A stretch of DNA of 11,461 nt from CAYLPT01 sp964385645 (GCA_964385645.1 CAYLPT010000035.1:1-11461); one strand, 5' to 3'; shown: positions 1 through 6,454, counted from the stretch's first letter. Notes: generated by a model not told the origin, from the letters alone. Translations and numbers: made by a program.

Positions 1-119
1 GGGCGCGCGACAACAAGCAGGTCATCTTCCCCGGCCCGGGGGCCCTGGTCGGCCGGCTCGTGTGCGTGCGCCTCACGGAGGCCCACCTCTGGGGCTTCCG
101 CGGTGAGCTTGTCTCGTAA
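1..119 (+). CDS. miaB: tRNA-2-methylthio-N6-dimethylallyladenosine synthase MiaB, 3' end only
   Basis: Only the last 38 codons are present; the frame begins at base 3 and stops at TAA 117-119. The peptide contains NKQVIFPG, LVGRLVCVRLTEAHLWG and FRGELV. This is the pattern of the C-terminal TRAM (RNA-binding) domain of MiaB, whose usual ending is NK.V.FPG...LIG..V.V.ITEA..W...GELV. MiaB is a radical-SAM iron-sulfur enzyme that methylthiolates i6A37 in tRNAs reading UNN codons. The radical-SAM and N-terminal cluster domains lie outside the window, so catalytic residues cannot be checked. A related methylthiotransferase (MtaB or RimO) is possible, but the ITEA..W..GELV ending fits MiaB best. 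It lies in the same direction as nrdR, 169 bp upstream, and is separated from it by promoters. Confidence 0.8.
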   Translation, partial: ARDNKQVIFPGPGALVGRLVCVRLTEAHLWGFRGELVS

Positions 120-166
120 CAGGGGCCGCCGGATCGCGCCTGTGCGCCGTACACCCGCTGCTGCCA

Positions 167-195
167 TTGACACGCAAACGTCCGTATGCTAAAAT
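167..195 (+). promoter_or_regulatory. Sigma70-type promoter P1 upstream of nrdR
   Basis: TTGACA (167-172, 6/6 to consensus), a 17-bp spacer, then TAAAAT (190-195, 5/6). A TG at 187-188 adds an extended -10. The expected transcription start is near 202. It lies clear of the NrdR boxes, so it could give basal transcription of nrdR-nrdJ that would then have to run through those boxes. This is called from sequence match only. Confidence 0.65.
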
Positions 196-227
196 GGCGG
201 AACCCGGATGGCGGCCGCGGCCGGGGC

Positions 228-256
228 TTGACATACTAGATATAGTGTGGTATACA
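228..256 (+). promoter_or_regulatory. Sigma70-type promoter P2 overlapped by NrdR boxes
   Basis: TTGACA (228-233, 6/6), a 17-bp spacer, then TATACA (251-256, 4/6). The predicted start is near 263, giving a leader of about 26 nt before the nrdR ATG at 289. The spacer is almost entirely NrdR box 1, and box 2 covers the predicted start, so NrdR binding should block this promoter. The only Shine-Dalgarno-like string, GGAGG at 262-266, is 22 nt from the ATG and too far to be a normal ribosome binding site. Confidence 0.6.
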
Positions 257-279
257 CCCTTGGAGGCACTATCTAGCGG
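233..279 (+). promoter_or_regulatory. Tandem NrdR boxes (operator of nrdR-nrdJ)
   Basis: Box 1 is 233-248. Read on the minus strand it is ACACTATATCTAGTAT, a close match to the known consensus ACACWATATATWGTGT. Box 2 is 264-279, about 10/16 to consensus, with core CACTATCTAG. The box centres are 31 bp apart, about three helical turns, as is usual for paired NrdR boxes. Position next to nrdR and over promoter P2 supports the call. Box 1 is strong; box 2 is weak by itself and is supported mainly by spacing. Confidence 0.8.
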
Positions 280-288
280 TATCGGCCC

Positions 289-801
289 ATGAAATGCCCC
301 TTCTGCCAGCACGAGGACACCCGGGTGATTGACTCCCGCACGAGCGAGGACCAGAGCGTCGTGCGGCGCCGGCGCGAGTGCCCAGAGTGCGCGCGCCGCT
401 TCACCACCTACGAGCGGCCCGGGGAGGTGCGGGTGTTCGTCATCAAGAAGGACGGCCGCCGGGAGCCATTCGACCGGGAGAAGGTCATCTTGGGCATGAC
501 GAAGGCCTGCGAGAAGCTCCCCATCGGCCGGGAGGTCATCGAGCGCGCGGCTGACGAGATCGAGCGGGAGGTGCGCGACGAGCTGGCAGAGGAGGTCCCC
601 GCCAGCCGCATCGGGGCCCTCGTCATGGCCCGCCTCCGAGAGATGGATGAGGTGGCCTACGTGCGCTTCGCCTCGGTGTACAAGGAGTTCCGGGACGCGG
701 AGTCCTTCCTGAAGGAGATCGAATCGCTGATGAGGAAGGCTCCGCCCCGGCCCGCGGGCGGCGCGGCCGCCTCTCCCCGCAGCACCGATCGGACATCATA
801 A
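289..801 (+). CDS. nrdR: Transcriptional repressor NrdR
   Basis: This 170-residue protein is the zinc-ribbon/ATP-cone repressor that senses (d)ATP and represses ribonucleotide reductase genes by binding NrdR boxes. The N-terminal zinc ribbon is MKCPFC...CPEC, with Cys3, Cys6, Cys31 and Cys34, followed by the basic/aromatic stretch RRFTTYER (37-44). The ATP-cone spans about 48-138 and includes VIKKDGRREPFDREKV and VAYVRFASVYKEF. The family is usually near 150 residues; the extra 20 here are a Pro/Ala/Arg/Ser-rich tail (150-170) without clear function. The ATG is fixed by the near-invariant MKCP start, although no good Shine-Dalgarno site lies just before it. It is followed 12 nt later by nrdJ, and the upstream boxes imply autorepression. 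Confidence 0.96.
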   Translation: MKCPFCQHEDTRVIDSRTSEDQSVVRRRRECPECARRFTTYERPGEVRVFVIKKDGRREPFDREKVILGMTKACEKLPIGREVIERAADEIEREVRDELAEEVPASRIGALVMARLREMDEVAYVRFASVYKEFRDAESFLKEIESLMRKAPPRPAGGAAASPRSTDRTS

Positions 802-805
802 GGAG
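800..805 (+). promoter_or_regulatory. nrdJ ribosome binding site overlapping the nrdR stop codon
   Basis: AAGGAG lies 8 nt before the GTG at 814 and shares bases with the nrdR TAA (799-801). This supports the GTG as the nrdJ start and suggests that ribosomes ending nrdR hand over to nrdJ. Confidence 0.75.
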
Positions 806-813
806 CCACCACC

Positions 814-3105
814 GTGTCCAGCCTTCCCCCCGACCTGCCGCTGCCAGAAGTGAGCGACAACGCCCTCGCCGTGCTGCGCCGACGCTACCTGCGCAAGAAC
901 GAGGACGGCGTCCCCACCGAGGAGCCTTGGGAGATGTTCTGGCGCGTCGCGCAGGACGTCGCGCGGGCCACCCGCGGCTACGATCCCGCCGCCGATCTCG
1001 AGGCCGAGGCCCGCGAGTTCTACCAGCTCATGGCCCGCCTCGAGTTCCTGCCTAACTCGCCCACCCTCATGAACGCCGGCCGGGAGCTCCAACAGCTCTC
1101 CGCCTGCTTCGTCCTGCCGATCGAGGACTCGATGGAGTCCATCTTCGAGGCCATCAAGAACACCGCACTCATCCACCAGTCGGGCGGCGGCACGGGCTTC
1201 TCCTTCTCCCGGCTGCGGCCGGCCGGCGACTTGGTCCAGACCACCGGCGGCGTCGCCTCCGGGCCCATCTCGTTCATGAAGGTGTTCAACGCGGCCACGG
1301 AGGCCGTCAAACAGGGCGGCACCCGGCGGGGCGCGAACATGGCCATCCTCCGCGTGGACCACCCCGACATCCTCTCCTTCATCACCGCCAAGCGCGACAC
1401 CAACGTGCTGACGAACTTCAACATCTCCGTGGGCCTGACCGAGGAGTTCATGCAGGCGGTCCAGGCCGGCTCCGACTACGACCTGGTGAACCCCCGGACC
1501 AGTAAGGTGGTCAAGCGCCTGCCGGCGCGGGAGGTCTTCGACCTGATCGTGGAGTGCGCCTGGGCCTCGGGGGAGCCTGGGATCGTCTTCCTGGATCGGC
1601 TCAACCGGGACAATCCGACCCCGGCGCTGGGGCAGATCGAGTCCACGAACCCCTGCGGCGAGCAGCCCCTGCTCCCCTATGAGGCCTGCAACCTGGGCTC
1701 CATCAACGTCTCCCGCTTCGTCGCGGGGGGCGAGTCGCCGGAGATTGACTTCGCGCGCCTGGGCCGGGCGGTCGAGGTCGCCGTGCGATTCCTTGACAAT
1801 GTGATAGACGTGAACCGCTACCCGCTGGAGGTCATCGCGGAGAGGGCCCGGGGCAACCGCAAGATCGGCCTGGGGGTGATGGGCTTCGCGGACCTGCTGC
1901 TGCGGCTGGGGATCCCATATGATTCGGAGGCCGCGCTTCAGGTCGCCGGCCGGCTGATGCGCTTCATCCACGAGCGGGGCCGGGAGGCCTCGGTGGAGCT
2001 GGCCCGGCAGCGGGGGGTGTTCCCGAACTTCGAGTACAGCATCTTCGCCAAGACCGGGCCGCGGCTGCGCAACGCCACCGTGACGACGATCGCGCCCACG
2101 GGCACGCTCTCCATCATCGCCGGGTGCTCCTCCGGGATCGAGCCGCTGTTCGCGGTGGTCTTCACCCGCCGCATCCTCGACGGCGAGGAGTTCCTCGAGG
2201 TCCACCCCCTCTTCGAGGAGGTGGCGCGGGCGCGGGGCTTCTACAGCAAGGAGCTGATGGCGGAGATCGCGGGGCGCAAGTCGCTGGCGGAGGTCGAGGG
2301 GGTGCCTGAGGAGGTGCGCCGGCTGTTCGTCACCGCCTACGACATCGCCCCCGAGTGGCATGTGCGCATGCAGGCGGAGTTCCAGCGCTTCACGGACAAC
2401 GCGGTCTCCAAGACCGTCAACTTCCGCCGGGAGGCCGCGAAGGAGGACATCCGCCGGGTATACCTGCTGGCCTACGAGCTGGGCTGCAAGGGCGTGACGG
2501 TGTACCGGGACGAGTCCCGCGAATCACAGGTGTTGAGCGCGGGCGCCAAGGCCCCCGTGAAGGCGCAAGAGGCGGCCGCGGTGACAGTGCGCGCGGCCTC
2601 CATCATGCCCCGCCCCCGACCCACCCTCACTCGAGGCACCACCGAGAAGGTGAACACCGGCTGCGGGAACCTCTACATCACCATCAACGAGGACGAGGAG
2701 GGGCTCTGCGAGGTGTTCACGACCATCGGCAAGTCGGGGGGGTGCACCGCCTCCCAGTCCGAGGCCACCAGCCGCATGATCTCCCTCGCCCTGCGCTCTG
2801 GCGTGGACCCCCGCTCCATCGCTGAGCAGCTCAAGGGGATCCGCTGCCCGATGCCCTCGTGGGACCGGGGCGCGGTCACGCTGTCGTGCGCCGACGCCAT
2901 CGGCAAGGCGATCGAGCGCTATCTCGCCAGCAACGGCAAGGGCAGCGACCGCGAGGAGAGCGAACAACCGGCCCCCCGCGCGCTCTCGAAGCCCAGCCTG
3001 GCGAGCGTCGGGTTCAACCCCGAGTGCCCCGACTGCGGCACCGTGCTGGAGATCGCTGAAGGCTGTGTGGTCTGCCGCGCGTGCGGCTATTCGCGGTGCG
3101 CCTGA
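814..3105 (+). CDS. nrdJ: Adenosylcobalamin-dependent class II ribonucleotide reductase
   Basis: This 763-residue enzyme reduces ribonucleotides to deoxyribonucleotides using a B12-derived radical, with or without oxygen. Visible motifs: SACFVLP with Cys98 (one of the redox pair); NPCGEQ, with Asn279, the thiyl-radical Cys281 and Glu283; Cys292 in EACNLGSIN (the other redox Cys, 11 residues after Cys281 as in Thermotoga NrdJ); and TIAPTGTLSIIAGCSSG (425-441). A C-terminal domain (about 600-705, with GCGNLYITINEDEEG) is joined by a Pro/Ala linker near 577-606. The end carries a Cys-rich ribbon (Cys738, 741, 751, 754, 757, 762), fitting the shuttle cysteines that re-reduce the active site. The protein starts at the catalytic core and has no N-terminal ATP-cone. 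GTG start; downstream partner of nrdR, under the same NrdR boxes. Confidence 0.95.
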   Translation: MSSLPPDLPLPEVSDNALAVLRRRYLRKNEDGVPTEEPWEMFWRVAQDVARATRGYDPAADLEAEAREFYQLMARLEFLPNSPTLMNAGRELQQLSACFVLPIEDSMESIFEAIKNTALIHQSGGGTGFSFSRLRPAGDLVQTTGGVASGPISFMKVFNAATEAVKQGGTRRGANMAILRVDHPDILSFITAKRDTNVLTNFNISVGLTEEFMQAVQAGSDYDLVNPRTSKVVKRLPAREVFDLIVECAWASGEPGIVFLDRLNRDNPTPALGQIESTNPCGEQPLLPYEACNLGSINVSRFVAGGESPEIDFARLGRAVEVAVRFLDNVIDVNRYPLEVIAERARGNRKIGLGVMGFADLLLRLGIPYDSEAALQVAGRLMRFIHERGREASVELARQRGVFPNFEYSIFAKTGPRLRNATVTTIAPTGTLSIIAGCSSGIEPLFAVVFTRRILDGEEFLEVHPLFEEVARARGFYSKELMAEIAGRKSLAEVEGVPEEVRRLFVTAYDIAPEWHVRMQAEFQRFTDNAVSKTVNFRREAAKEDIRRVYLLAYELGCKGVTVYRDESRESQVLSAGAKAPVKAQEAAAVTVRAASIMPRPRPTLTRGTTEKVNTGCGNLYITINEDEEGLCEVFTTIGKSGGCTASQSEATSRMISLALRSGVDPRSIAEQLKGIRCPMPSWDRGAVTLSCADAIGKAIERYLASNGKGSDREESEQPAPRALSKPSLASVGFNPECPDCGTVLEIAEGCVVCRACGYSRCA

Positions 3106-3360
3106 GGACGGAGACAACATCCTTGGGGCGTCCAGGCCCCAAGAAGCCGGCCGCGTAGTCCCCGGATGCGCGAAGGCTGTAGGCTGGACAGGCGCCTCGC
3201 GCCCTCTGCCTGACAAGGGCGGCATCTCCGCCAGGAGCGTGTCGCGGGTTCCGAACAAGAGAGCAGCGGCGCCCTGTTGACGGGAGGCGTGGTTTCCGGT
3301 ACCTTGTGTGTGCGTCCTCGAGAGAGCTGCTCTAGGGAGCAGCGTGTTGGGTCACGGAGG
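3106..3360 (+). other. Gene-free stretch after nrdJ with several short hairpins
   Basis: No coding sequence is believable here. Seventeen bases after the nrdJ stop there is an 8-bp perfect stem, CTTGGGGC/GCCCCAAG (3122-3143, 6-nt loop), without a following T-run. Two smaller stems follow: GGCGC/GCGCC (3191-3203) and GGCGG/CCGCC (3218-3232). A 7-bp stem GCTGCTC/GAGCAGC occurs at 3326-3343. The clear terminator lies further on, at 3361. The stretch is either a long structured 3' untranslated region of nrdR-nrdJ or holds a small RNA. Confidence 0.45.
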
Positions 3361-3393
3361 CCCCCTCGACTGCGGTCGAGGGGGTTCTTCATT
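3277..3393 (+). ncRNA. Possible small RNA unit (weak promoter, hairpin, terminator)
   Basis: A weak promoter-like pair, TTGACG (3277-3282), 17 bp, then TACCTT (3300-3305, 3/6), is followed by a 7-bp hairpin (3326-3343) and a strong intrinsic terminator (3361-3393). A transcript from about 3312 would be roughly 80 nt. No known RNA family is recognised. The -10 is poor, so this may simply be the end of the nrdJ transcript. Confidence 0.2.
3361..3393 (+). terminator. Rho-independent terminator downstream of nrdJ
   Basis: A perfect 10-bp stem CCCCCTCGAC/GTCGAGGGGG (3361-3370 with 3375-3384) has a TGCG loop and is followed by TTCTTCATT. It is the best intrinsic terminator in the window. It acts on plus-strand transcription about 255 bp after nrdJ. 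Confidence 0.85.
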
Positions 3394-3871
3394 GGGGCGG
3401 GGGAAGCGCCAGGAACGCGCAAGCGCAACGGGCTGACCGCGGACGATCGCGCCGCCTTCGACCAGGCGCCTCCAGCAGCCGGCGAAGTCCACGTCACCAC
3501 AGGGAACGCAGCGCCAGCGGCACCTCAGCGGCAGCGATCGGCGGGGCCCTCGCGGCGCCGCCTCGTCGCGGGGGCCCCACCCGAGCCGAGAGGCCCACAG
3601 GGCGCGCAGGCCGCGCCCGCAGCGGACAGGGGCCGGGCATCTCCCCGCCGTGCCCGGCCCTGTTCCGCCGGAGTTGACAAGAGCATACGACCCAGTCCCA
3701 GCGATGGGGTTTGGGGGGAAGCCCGAGACACATCCGGCCACGCTCTCGTGCCGGCACAGGCCTGTCCTGTGCGGACCAGGGGCCGCGGAGGGGGCCGCCG
3801 GCGCGGGGGAGCTCCGGAGGAGCTTCCGTCACGAGACGGATCGGATAGCCCCGGATGTGCTCGGCGCTGCG
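3394..3871. other. Gene-free structured stretch between convergent operons
   Basis: About 480 bp without a supportable gene. It contains a run of inverted repeats. A 9-bp stem GGCCGGGCA/TGCCCGGCC (3631-3659) extends to about 13 bp with one bulged G (3626-3663). A 10-bp stem at 3691-3715 is closed by a GCGA (GNRA-type) loop at 3701-3704. A bulged CCGG-C-CACG/CGTGCCGG stem lies at about 3735-3754. A 7-bp stem GCACAGG/CCTGTGC lies at 3754-3772. The GNRA stem uses two G-U pairs that would become A-C mismatches on the other strand, so a plus-strand RNA is favoured. No known RNA family is recognised. Open frames crossing the stretch have low-complexity Arg/Pro/Gly/Ala translations. Confidence 0.4.
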
Positions 3872-3905
3872 AACAGGGCGACCCATGCCTCCAGGTCGCC
3901 CTGTT
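3872..3905 (-). terminator. Terminator-like hairpin after yjbQ
   Basis: A perfect 12-bp stem AACAGGGCGACC/GGTCGCCCTGTT (3872-3883 with 3894-3905) with a 10-nt loop begins 16 nt after the yjbQ stop. The T-tract is poor on both strands (TGTTTCG on plus, TGTTCG on minus). It could act in both directions or as a transcript-end stabiliser. The minus assignment rests on closeness to yjbQ. Confidence 0.55.
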
Positions 3906-3921
3906 TCGCGCCTGCCAGAGG

Positions 3922-4320
3922 TCAGGAGGTCCCCACGACCTGGACGACGATACGGCGCCGCCGCGGCCCGTCGAACTCGCAGAAGAACACCCCCTGCCAC
4001 GTCCCCAGGGCCAACCGGCCGCCCTCGACCGGGAGGCAGACCGAGGGGCCGACCAGGGTCGCCTTCACATGCGAGTCGGCGTTCCCCTCGACGTGAGCAT
4101 ACGGGCCGCTTCGCGGCACCAGTCGGTCGAGTGTGGACATGATGTCTGACATCACATCCGGGTCCGCGTGCTCGTTCACCGTCACCCCCGCGGTGGTATG
4201 TGGGCTGGAGACGACAACAAACCCGTCCATGATGCCGCTGCGCGATACCACCTCCTGGACTTGTCGCGTGATTTCAACCGCCTCGGCCCGAGATCGTGTG
4301 TTGGTCTGGATCGTCTCCAT
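3922..4320 (-). CDS. yjbQ: YjbQ/UPF0047 family protein
   Basis: A 132-residue single-domain protein, close to the family's usual 130-140. Signature stretches are SPHTTAGVTVNEHADPDV (39-56), HVEGNADSHVKATLVG (76-91) and LGTWQGVFFCEFDGPR (105-120), which hold the conserved His and Asp/Glu residues of the presumed active site. Family members are small soluble proteins; Escherichia coli YjbQ has reported weak thiamine-phosphate-synthase activity, but the physiological role is unsettled. The start METIQTN is chosen because AGGAG lies 6 nt upstream (4327-4331) and the family begins here. A longer in-frame reading to 4494 adds 58 residues without family similarity. The first 47 bp overlap the 3' end of the debranching-enzyme gene in another frame, so the two are probably co-transcribed and coupled. 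Confidence 0.9.
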   Translation of the reverse strand: METIQTNTRSRAEAVEITRQVQEVVSRSGIMDGFVVVSSPHTTAGVTVNEHADPDVMSDIMSTLDRLVPRSGPYAHVEGNADSHVKATLVGPSVCLPVEGGRLALGTWQGVFFCEFDGPRRRRIVVQVVGTS

Positions 4321-6331
4321 GTTGCTCTCCTGACATGGTAGGGTCTCTGGGCAAGCAACTGGGCTGCGCGGGGGCGCCGAGCCCGAGGTCCTCGATGGCC
4401 GCGCGCAGCACCTCAGCTGTGCTCCAGGCCTGCGCGATACAGCCGCGGGGCCGGTGCGGCGGGTCGCCGTCGAAGATCTCCGAGACGTGGCCAAGGCCGG
4501 CCTCCTGCAGGTGGTCCCAGAGGGGCGCTAGCCACCGCCGCGCCTCGCGGCGGGCGGCCGCGGGGTTGGGGGCGGTGCGCACATAGGCGGTGAGGAAGGG
4601 GCCGAGCAGCCACGCCCAGACCGTCCCCTGGTGGTACGCGCCGTCCCGTTGCCGGACATCACCCTCGTAGCGGCCGCAGTAGCGCGGGTCGTGCGGCGAG
4701 AGGGTGCGAAGGCCGTAGGGCGTCAGCAGATGGCGGCGCACCAGGTCCACGACCTGCCGGGCGCGCTCGCCCTCGAGCGCCGGGTAGGGCAGGCTCACCG
4801 CGATGATCTGGTTGGGCCGCAGAGAGGCGTCCGCCGGGGCGTCGCCGTCCACCACATCGTTGAGGTGGCCCACCTCCTCGTTCCAGAAGCGCTCCTCGAA
4901 GCGCCGCCGGACCTCCTCCGCTGGCGGGCCGGCGTGGCGCGCGCCGAGGCCCTCGACGAAGCGCAACGCGTGGTGCCAGAGCGCGTTGACCTCGACCGGT
5001 TTGCCGTGGCGGGGCGTGACCACCCAGTCCCCCACCTTCGCATCCATCCAGGTGAGCTGGGTGCCCCGGCCGCCCGCCCGCAGCAGGCCGTCCTCGGCCA
5101 CGCCAATGCCGTAGCGCGTCCCCCGCATGTGCCACTCGATGATGTCGAGCAACAGGGGCAGCAGCTCCCCCTCCACGAGCTCGCGATCGCCGGTGTAATC
5201 GAGGTGCTTGTGGGCGGCCCAGAACATCCACAGGGTCGCGTCGACTGTGTTGTAGTCGGGCTGCTCGCCGCGGTCGGGAATCCGATTGGGGATCATGCCC
5301 TGGCTGGCTTGCCTGGCGAAGGCGCGCAGGACGGAGGCCGCCGCCTGGGGACGGCCGGTGACGAGCGTGAGACCGGGCAGGCTGATCATGGTGTCCCGGC
5401 CCCACACCTCGAACCACGGGTAGCCGGCGATGACTCCGTGCGGCTGGCCGGCCCCGGCCTCCGGGGCGCCGACCAGGAAGGCGTCGGCGGAGCGGGCCAG
5501 GGTGCGCAGGCCCTCCTCGGCCCACGCGGGGGCGAGGGCGGCGCGGCGCCGGCGCTCGCCGGCGAGCAGGGCCTCGGGGTCGGCCCCGCGGGGCGGCTCG
5601 GTGGAGGCGAGGACATAGCAGGCGTCGCCCTCCTCGAGCTCGACGGTGAAGAAGCCGGGGCTGTACTGGTCCTCGCGGTAGTCCAGCCCGCGGGCGGCCT
5701 CCTCGCGGTACTCGAAGTTGTGGTACCAGTGCCCCCAGGGCTCGAAGTAGGAGCCGGAGACATAGAGGTGGAGGGCGGGCGCGTGGGGGTAGGGCTGAAG
5801 GGTGACGACGTCCTTTGCCCCTGACACCTGGGCCGCGGTGCTGAAGTGCGGGTTCTCACGGGTGAGGTGGTGGTGATTGCGGCAGTTGACGAGGGGGCGG
5901 ACGATCAGCCCGACGGTGCCGCCTCCGGCGACCAGCCGGTAGCGGACAATGGTGAGGCCGCGGCCGTGGCACATGGCGACGGTCTTCTCGAGCCGGACGC
6001 CGCTGCCGACCTCATACACGAACGTGGGGAAAGGGTCGAGGCGGAACGTGCGCAGGTGAAGGTGCCCCTGGGGGTGGATGGCGCCCGGGTACTGGTTGCA
6101 GGACAGGTCGTACTCGAGGTCGCCGACGGCGAGGGTCTCCTCCAGCTTGGAGAGCAGGAGGGTCCGCTCGGTGGGGGGCCTGAGGGCTGCGATCAGGAGG
6201 CCGTGGTAGCGGCGGGTGTTGGCGCCGATGATGGTGGAGCACGCATACCCGCCAAGGCCGTCGGTCTCCAGCCATTCCTTGCTGACGGCCCGGTCGAAAT
6301 CACGGCAGACATCGGGGCCAAAGGAGATCAA
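4274..6331 (-). CDS. Glycogen-debranching enzyme / amylo-alpha-1,6-glucosidase (GH133 type)
   Basis: A 685-residue cytoplasmic enzyme predicted to hydrolyse alpha-1,6 branch glucose in glycogen-like storage polymers. The N-terminal GDE domain (about 15-235) contains KEWLETDGLGGYACSTIIG and NTRRYHGLLIAAL (38-50). The C-terminal (alpha/alpha)6-barrel domain (about 275-645) contains WFEVWGRDTMISLPGL (306-321), YNTVDATLWMF (360-370), TWMDAKVGDWVVTPRHGKPVEVNALWHHAL (split here at 427-441 and 442-456), YHQGTVWAWLLGPF (566-579), SEIFDG (617-622) and AQAWSTAEVLR (633-643). Asp430 and Glu618 are likely catalytic acids by family position. The start is TTG (caa at 6329-6331), supported by AGGAG 7 nt upstream (6339-6343). 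The last 30 or so residues are unconserved tail that runs over the yjbQ start. A 123-bp gap separates it from porB. Confidence 0.93.
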   Translation of the reverse strand: MISFGPDVCRDFDRAVSKEWLETDGLGGYACSTIIGANTRRYHGLLIAALRPPTERTLLLSKLEETLAVGDLEYDLSCNQYPGAIHPQGHLHLRTFRLDPFPTFVYEVGSGVRLEKTVAMCHGRGLTIVRYRLVAGGGTVGLIVRPLVNCRNHHHLTRENPHFSTAAQVSGAKDVVTLQPYPHAPALHLYVSGSYFEPWGHWYHNFEYREEAARGLDYREDQYSPGFFTVELEEGDACYVLASTEPPRGADPEALLAGERRRRAALAPAWAEEGLRTLARSADAFLVGAPEAGAGQPHGVIAGYPWFEVWGRDTMISLPGLTLVTGRPQAAASVLRAFARQASQGMIPNRIPDRGEQPDYNTVDATLWMFWAAHKHLDYTGDRELVEGELLPLLLDIIEWHMRGTRYGIGVAEDGLLRAGGRGTQLTWMDAKVGDWVVTPRHGKPVEVNALWHHALRFVEGLGARHAGPPAEEVRRRFEERFWNEEVGHLNDVVDGDAPADASLRPNQIIAVSLPYPALEGERARQVVDLVRRHLLTPYGLRTLSPHDPRYCGRYEGDVRQRDGAYHQGTVWAWLLGPFLTAYVRTAPNPAAARREARRWLAPLWDHLQEAGLGHVSEIFDGDPPHRPRGCIAQAWSTAEVLRAAIEDLGLGAPAQPSCLPRDPTMSGEQHGDDPDQHTISGRGG

Positions 6332-6338
6332 GGACGGT

Positions 6339-6343
6339 CTCCT
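6339..6343 (-). promoter_or_regulatory. Ribosome binding site fixing the TTG start of the debranching enzyme
   Basis: On the minus strand AGGAG sits 7 nt before the TTG. No ATG or GTG matches both this spacing and the family's N-terminal sequence, so TTG is taken as the initiator. Confidence 0.65.
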
Positions 6344-6427
6344 AGGCGGCGGCCCGCGCCTGGCGTGGCTGCCGCCCTCCCGGTTTGCCTCTCGCCCGGC
6401 CCGCTCCTGCCTCCTCCCGGCGCAGCA

Positions 6428-6447
6428 CCGCCCCGAAGGCGGGGCGG
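6428..6447 (-). terminator. GC-rich hairpin after porB
   Basis: A perfect 8-bp stem CCGCCCCG/CGGGGCGG with a 4-nt loop lies 7 nt beyond the porB stop. There is no T-run after it on the minus strand, so it could be a weak or Rho-assisted terminator or a processing stem between porB and the debranching-enzyme gene. Confidence 0.35.
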
Positions 6448-6454
6448 GAGGGGC

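Noticed and set aside
120..288. Cobalamin riboswitch ahead of the B12-dependent reductase operon
   Set aside because: No B12-box or other conserved cobalamin-riboswitch segments are visible here or at 3106-3360. GCCAGGAG near 3230 is only a short chance resemblance.
796..2361. Very long minus-strand open frame (521 codons) opposite nrdJ
   Set aside because: It is the antisense of strongly conserved nrdJ; its translation is His/Gly/Arg/Asp-rich low complexity with no family resemblance, typical of antisense frames in high-GC DNA.
3277..3393. T-box leader (GTGG...GGTACC with a terminator)
   Set aside because: The T-box antiterminator sequence is absent, and no plus-strand gene follows the terminator for it to control.
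3352..4000. Minus-strand open frames of 129 and 168 codons in the convergent gap
   Set aside because: They begin or end inside terminator hairpins, lack ribosome binding sites and show no conserved motif. A patch near 3440-3500 has coding-like third positions but is too short to support a gene or pseudogene.
4105..4115. CGCTTCGCGG inside yjbQ as another copy of the GCGAAGCG repeat
   Set aside because: It lies in conserved coding sequence and has no outer palindromic arms, so it is explained by codon use.
3277..4149. 290-codon plus-strand open frame between nrdJ and yjbQ
   Set aside because: It runs straight through the intrinsic terminator at 3361-3393 and into yjbQ antisense. The translation is Arg/Pro/Gly/Ala filler with no ribosome binding site.
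4321..4494. Upstream extension of yjbQ to 4494
   Set aside because: It adds 58 residues with no family similarity and overlaps the debranching-enzyme gene further. The ATG at 4318-4320 has a good AGGAG and matches the family start.
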